The translations under genes were made by a program, and so were the position numbers. From assembly GCF_002091475.1 (NCBI RefSeq), contig NZ_BCTR01000001.1:248001-312000 (forward strand): DNA of 64,000 bases, given 5' to 3'. This document shows positions 63,010-64,000 of the stretch, piece after piece. Positions within the stretch are counted from its first letter, which is position 1, and every line of letters begins with the position of its first letter. The notes below the pieces were generated by a model that had not been told where the DNA came from, ran no database searches, and worked only from the letters and a program-made list of their open reading frames with translations. Source of the stretch: Sphingomonas azotifigens NBRC 15497. Its GTDB lineage: Bacteria; Pseudomonadota; Alphaproteobacteria; Sphingomonadales; Sphingomonadaceae.

Positions 63010-63399
63010 TCAGGCGAGGGTAAGGTACAGCTCGGCTTCGATGAGCCACGTCGTCCCGTGCATCCGCCACTTGGCGGTGTAGCTGCCGCTCGCCTGCACG
63101 CTTCCGTCGCCGGCGGAAACGCCCTGCCATGCGCCATGTTCGAATGCGATCGGGGCGATCGGCGAGACCTGGATCGCCTCGGGCAGGCGGCTGTAGAGGG
63201 TGCGCTCGCGGGCAGCGAATTCGCGCTTCCACGCCTGGAGCTGGGCCTTGCGCCCGTGGATCACCGCGCTGTCGGTGCCGGCGACCAGCACGACGTCCGG
63301 CGCGAGCAGCGGCCCGATCGCGGCAAGATCGCCCGCCGCGAGCGCGCGGTTGAAGGCGGCGCGGGCCGTGCGGATGGCGAGCTCTGGTCCAGCGTGCAT
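63010..63399 (-). CDS. NTF2-like (SnoaL/DUF4440-type) protein
   Basis: 129 residues. AIRTARAAFNRALAAGDLAA and GRKAQLQAWKREFAARERTL, then HGAWQGVSAGDGSVQASGSY and YTAKWRMHGTTWLIEAELY, form the NTF2-like cone of the DUF4440/SnoaL family. No signal peptide. These proteins bind small molecules or act as isomerases or hydrolases in varied contexts. It converges on the epimerase-like gene, nine bases between stops. Specific role unknown. Confidence 0.8.
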   Translation of the reverse strand: MHAGPELAIRTARAAFNRALAAGDLAAIGPLLAPDVVLVAGTDSAVIHGRKAQLQAWKREFAARERTLYSRLPEAIQVSPIAPIAFEHGAWQGVSAGDGSVQASGSYTAKWRMHGTTWLIEAELYLTLA

Positions 63400-63543
63400 C
63401 GCCGCCCTCTATCCCGTCCAGCCTATACGCGCAAAGCTGCATGCCTGCGGTGAAGCGAAGGCACCGGGCGACGGATTGCCAGCCGTCCGCGCGCGTGTAG
63501 AGTGCGGCCCCACGATCTAACGCCCTGATCTGGAGAGTTTCCT

Positions 63544-64000
63544 TTGGCGCTCAAGCACATCCTCCTTGCCTCCACCCTGTCGATCGCGGCGATCGCCGCC
63601 CCCGCCCTCAGCCGCAAGCCCGACCAGACCGCGCCCGCCGCGCCCAGCGCCGAGGCGACCCGTTATGGCAGCTGGGGCTTCGACATCGCCGGCATGGACC
63701 GCAGCGTGAAGCCCGGCGATGACTGGTATCGCTTCGTCAACGGCAGCTGGACCGATCGCACCACGATCCCCGACGACCGCTCCACCTACGGCGCCTTCAT
63801 CGTATTGCGCGACCTTTCCGAAATGCGGCTGCGCAGCCTGATCCAGGGCTATAGCCCCACCGACACCGCCAATCCGGATCGGCGCAAGGCGGCGATCCTC
63901 TATCGCGACTTCCTCGACGAGGCAGCGATCGAGAAGCGCGATGCGCAGCCGCTGGTCGAACGGCTCCAGCCGATCCGTGCCGCGAAGACCAAGGCGGCGC
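63544..64000 (+). CDS. M13 family metallopeptidase, 3' part outside window
   Basis: The first 152 codons of a second M13 peptidase. The start is TTG with GGAGAG (63532-63537) six bases upstream, so a search for ATG misses it. The signal peptide is LALKHILLASTLSIAAIAAP. The mature N-terminus RYGSWGFDIAGMDRSVKPGD and VNGSWTDRTTIPDDRSTYGA matches the gene at 47579 nearly motif for motif. The frame stays open to the right edge. The zinc site lies beyond the window. Same role as its paralogue is expected: periplasmic or surface peptide cleavage. Confidence 0.88.
   Translation, partial: MALKHILLASTLSIAAIAAPALSRKPDQTAPAAPSAEATRYGSWGFDIAGMDRSVKPGDDWYRFVNGSWTDRTTIPDDRSTYGAFIVLRDLSEMRLRSLIQGYSPTDTANPDRRKAAILYRDFLDEAAIEKRDAQPLVERLQPIRAAKTKAA

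Noticed and set aside
1..64000. CRISPR arrays, prophage, integrases, toxin-antitoxin or defence systems
   Set aside because: No regularly spaced repeats, phage structural genes, recombinases or recognisable defence modules were found on reading through the window; apart from the IS5 remnant it looks like ordinary chromosome.

Overview
The window is GC-rich, densely packed, single-copy bacterial chromosome of the Sphingomonas type (Alphaproteobacteria, Sphingomonadaceae). The evidence is four large TonB-dependent outer-membrane receptors (two with the long architecture common in Sphingomonas, Caulobacter and Xanthomonas), a PEPxxWA-CTERM sorting tail, two paralogous M13 metallopeptidases, a DUF1501/DUF1800 pair, and many exported enzymes with twin-arginine-like leaders. 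I see no rRNA, tRNA, CRISPR array, prophage or intact mobile element. The only mobile DNA is one decayed IS5-type transposase.

Layout. 0-2 kb: the 3' part of a SulP anion permease coupled to a ParB-like protein. 2-13 kb: a FecI/FecR cell-surface signalling pair behind a receptor with an STN domain, then two further receptors diverging from a 590-base AT-rich region. 13-18.6 kb: IS5 remnant, carboxylesterase, TolC-type lipoprotein, short-chain 3-hydroxyacyl-CoA/carnitine dehydrogenase and a small membrane protein. 18.7-25.6 kb: two divergent winged-helix regulators (one a 920-residue STAND-type ATPase), then a YtcA/HlyD/FUSC efflux operon resembling E. coli ytcA-mdtNO. 26-30.5 kb: a PEPxxWA-CTERM choice-of-anchor A protein convergent with a three-gene TadG/TadE-like operon whose first protein carries a long Gly/Ser-rich, beta-helix-like region.

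30.6-37 kb: an alpha/beta hydrolase and a glycoside hydrolase cluster (GH43, GH43, GH95) suited to trimming arabinose/xylose- and fucose/galactose-decorated plant polysaccharide. 37-42.6 kb: DUF1501, DUF1800, a thioredoxin-like protein and a TPR protein with a TonB-like C-terminus. 42.6-50.5 kb: exported SDR and lactonase genes back to back, a DUF4403 lipoprotein, an AraC regulator, an M13 peptidase and an exported xylose-isomerase-like protein. 50.6-54.5 kb: DUF4174, then an ABC exporter plus DesK/DesR-type two-component system in one overlapping operon. 54.6-64 kb: M20 peptidase, polysaccharide deacetylase, acetyl-esterase-like hydrolase, a fourth receptor, a 53-residue small protein, a LysR regulator with a divergent NAD-dependent epimerase-like gene, an NTF2-like protein and the start of a second M13 peptidase that uses TTG.

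The overall theme is outer-membrane nutrient capture plus periplasmic processing of polymers (glycoside hydrolases, esterases, deacetylase, peptidases, sugar oxidation), with local regulators. Several starts are GTG or TTG. Strong hairpins close most convergent gene pairs. No obviously new defence or mobile system is present. The most unusual parts are the TadG/beta-helix operon, the paired winged-helix regulators, the exported SDR-lactonase pair and the TPR-TonB-like protein next to a thioredoxin.
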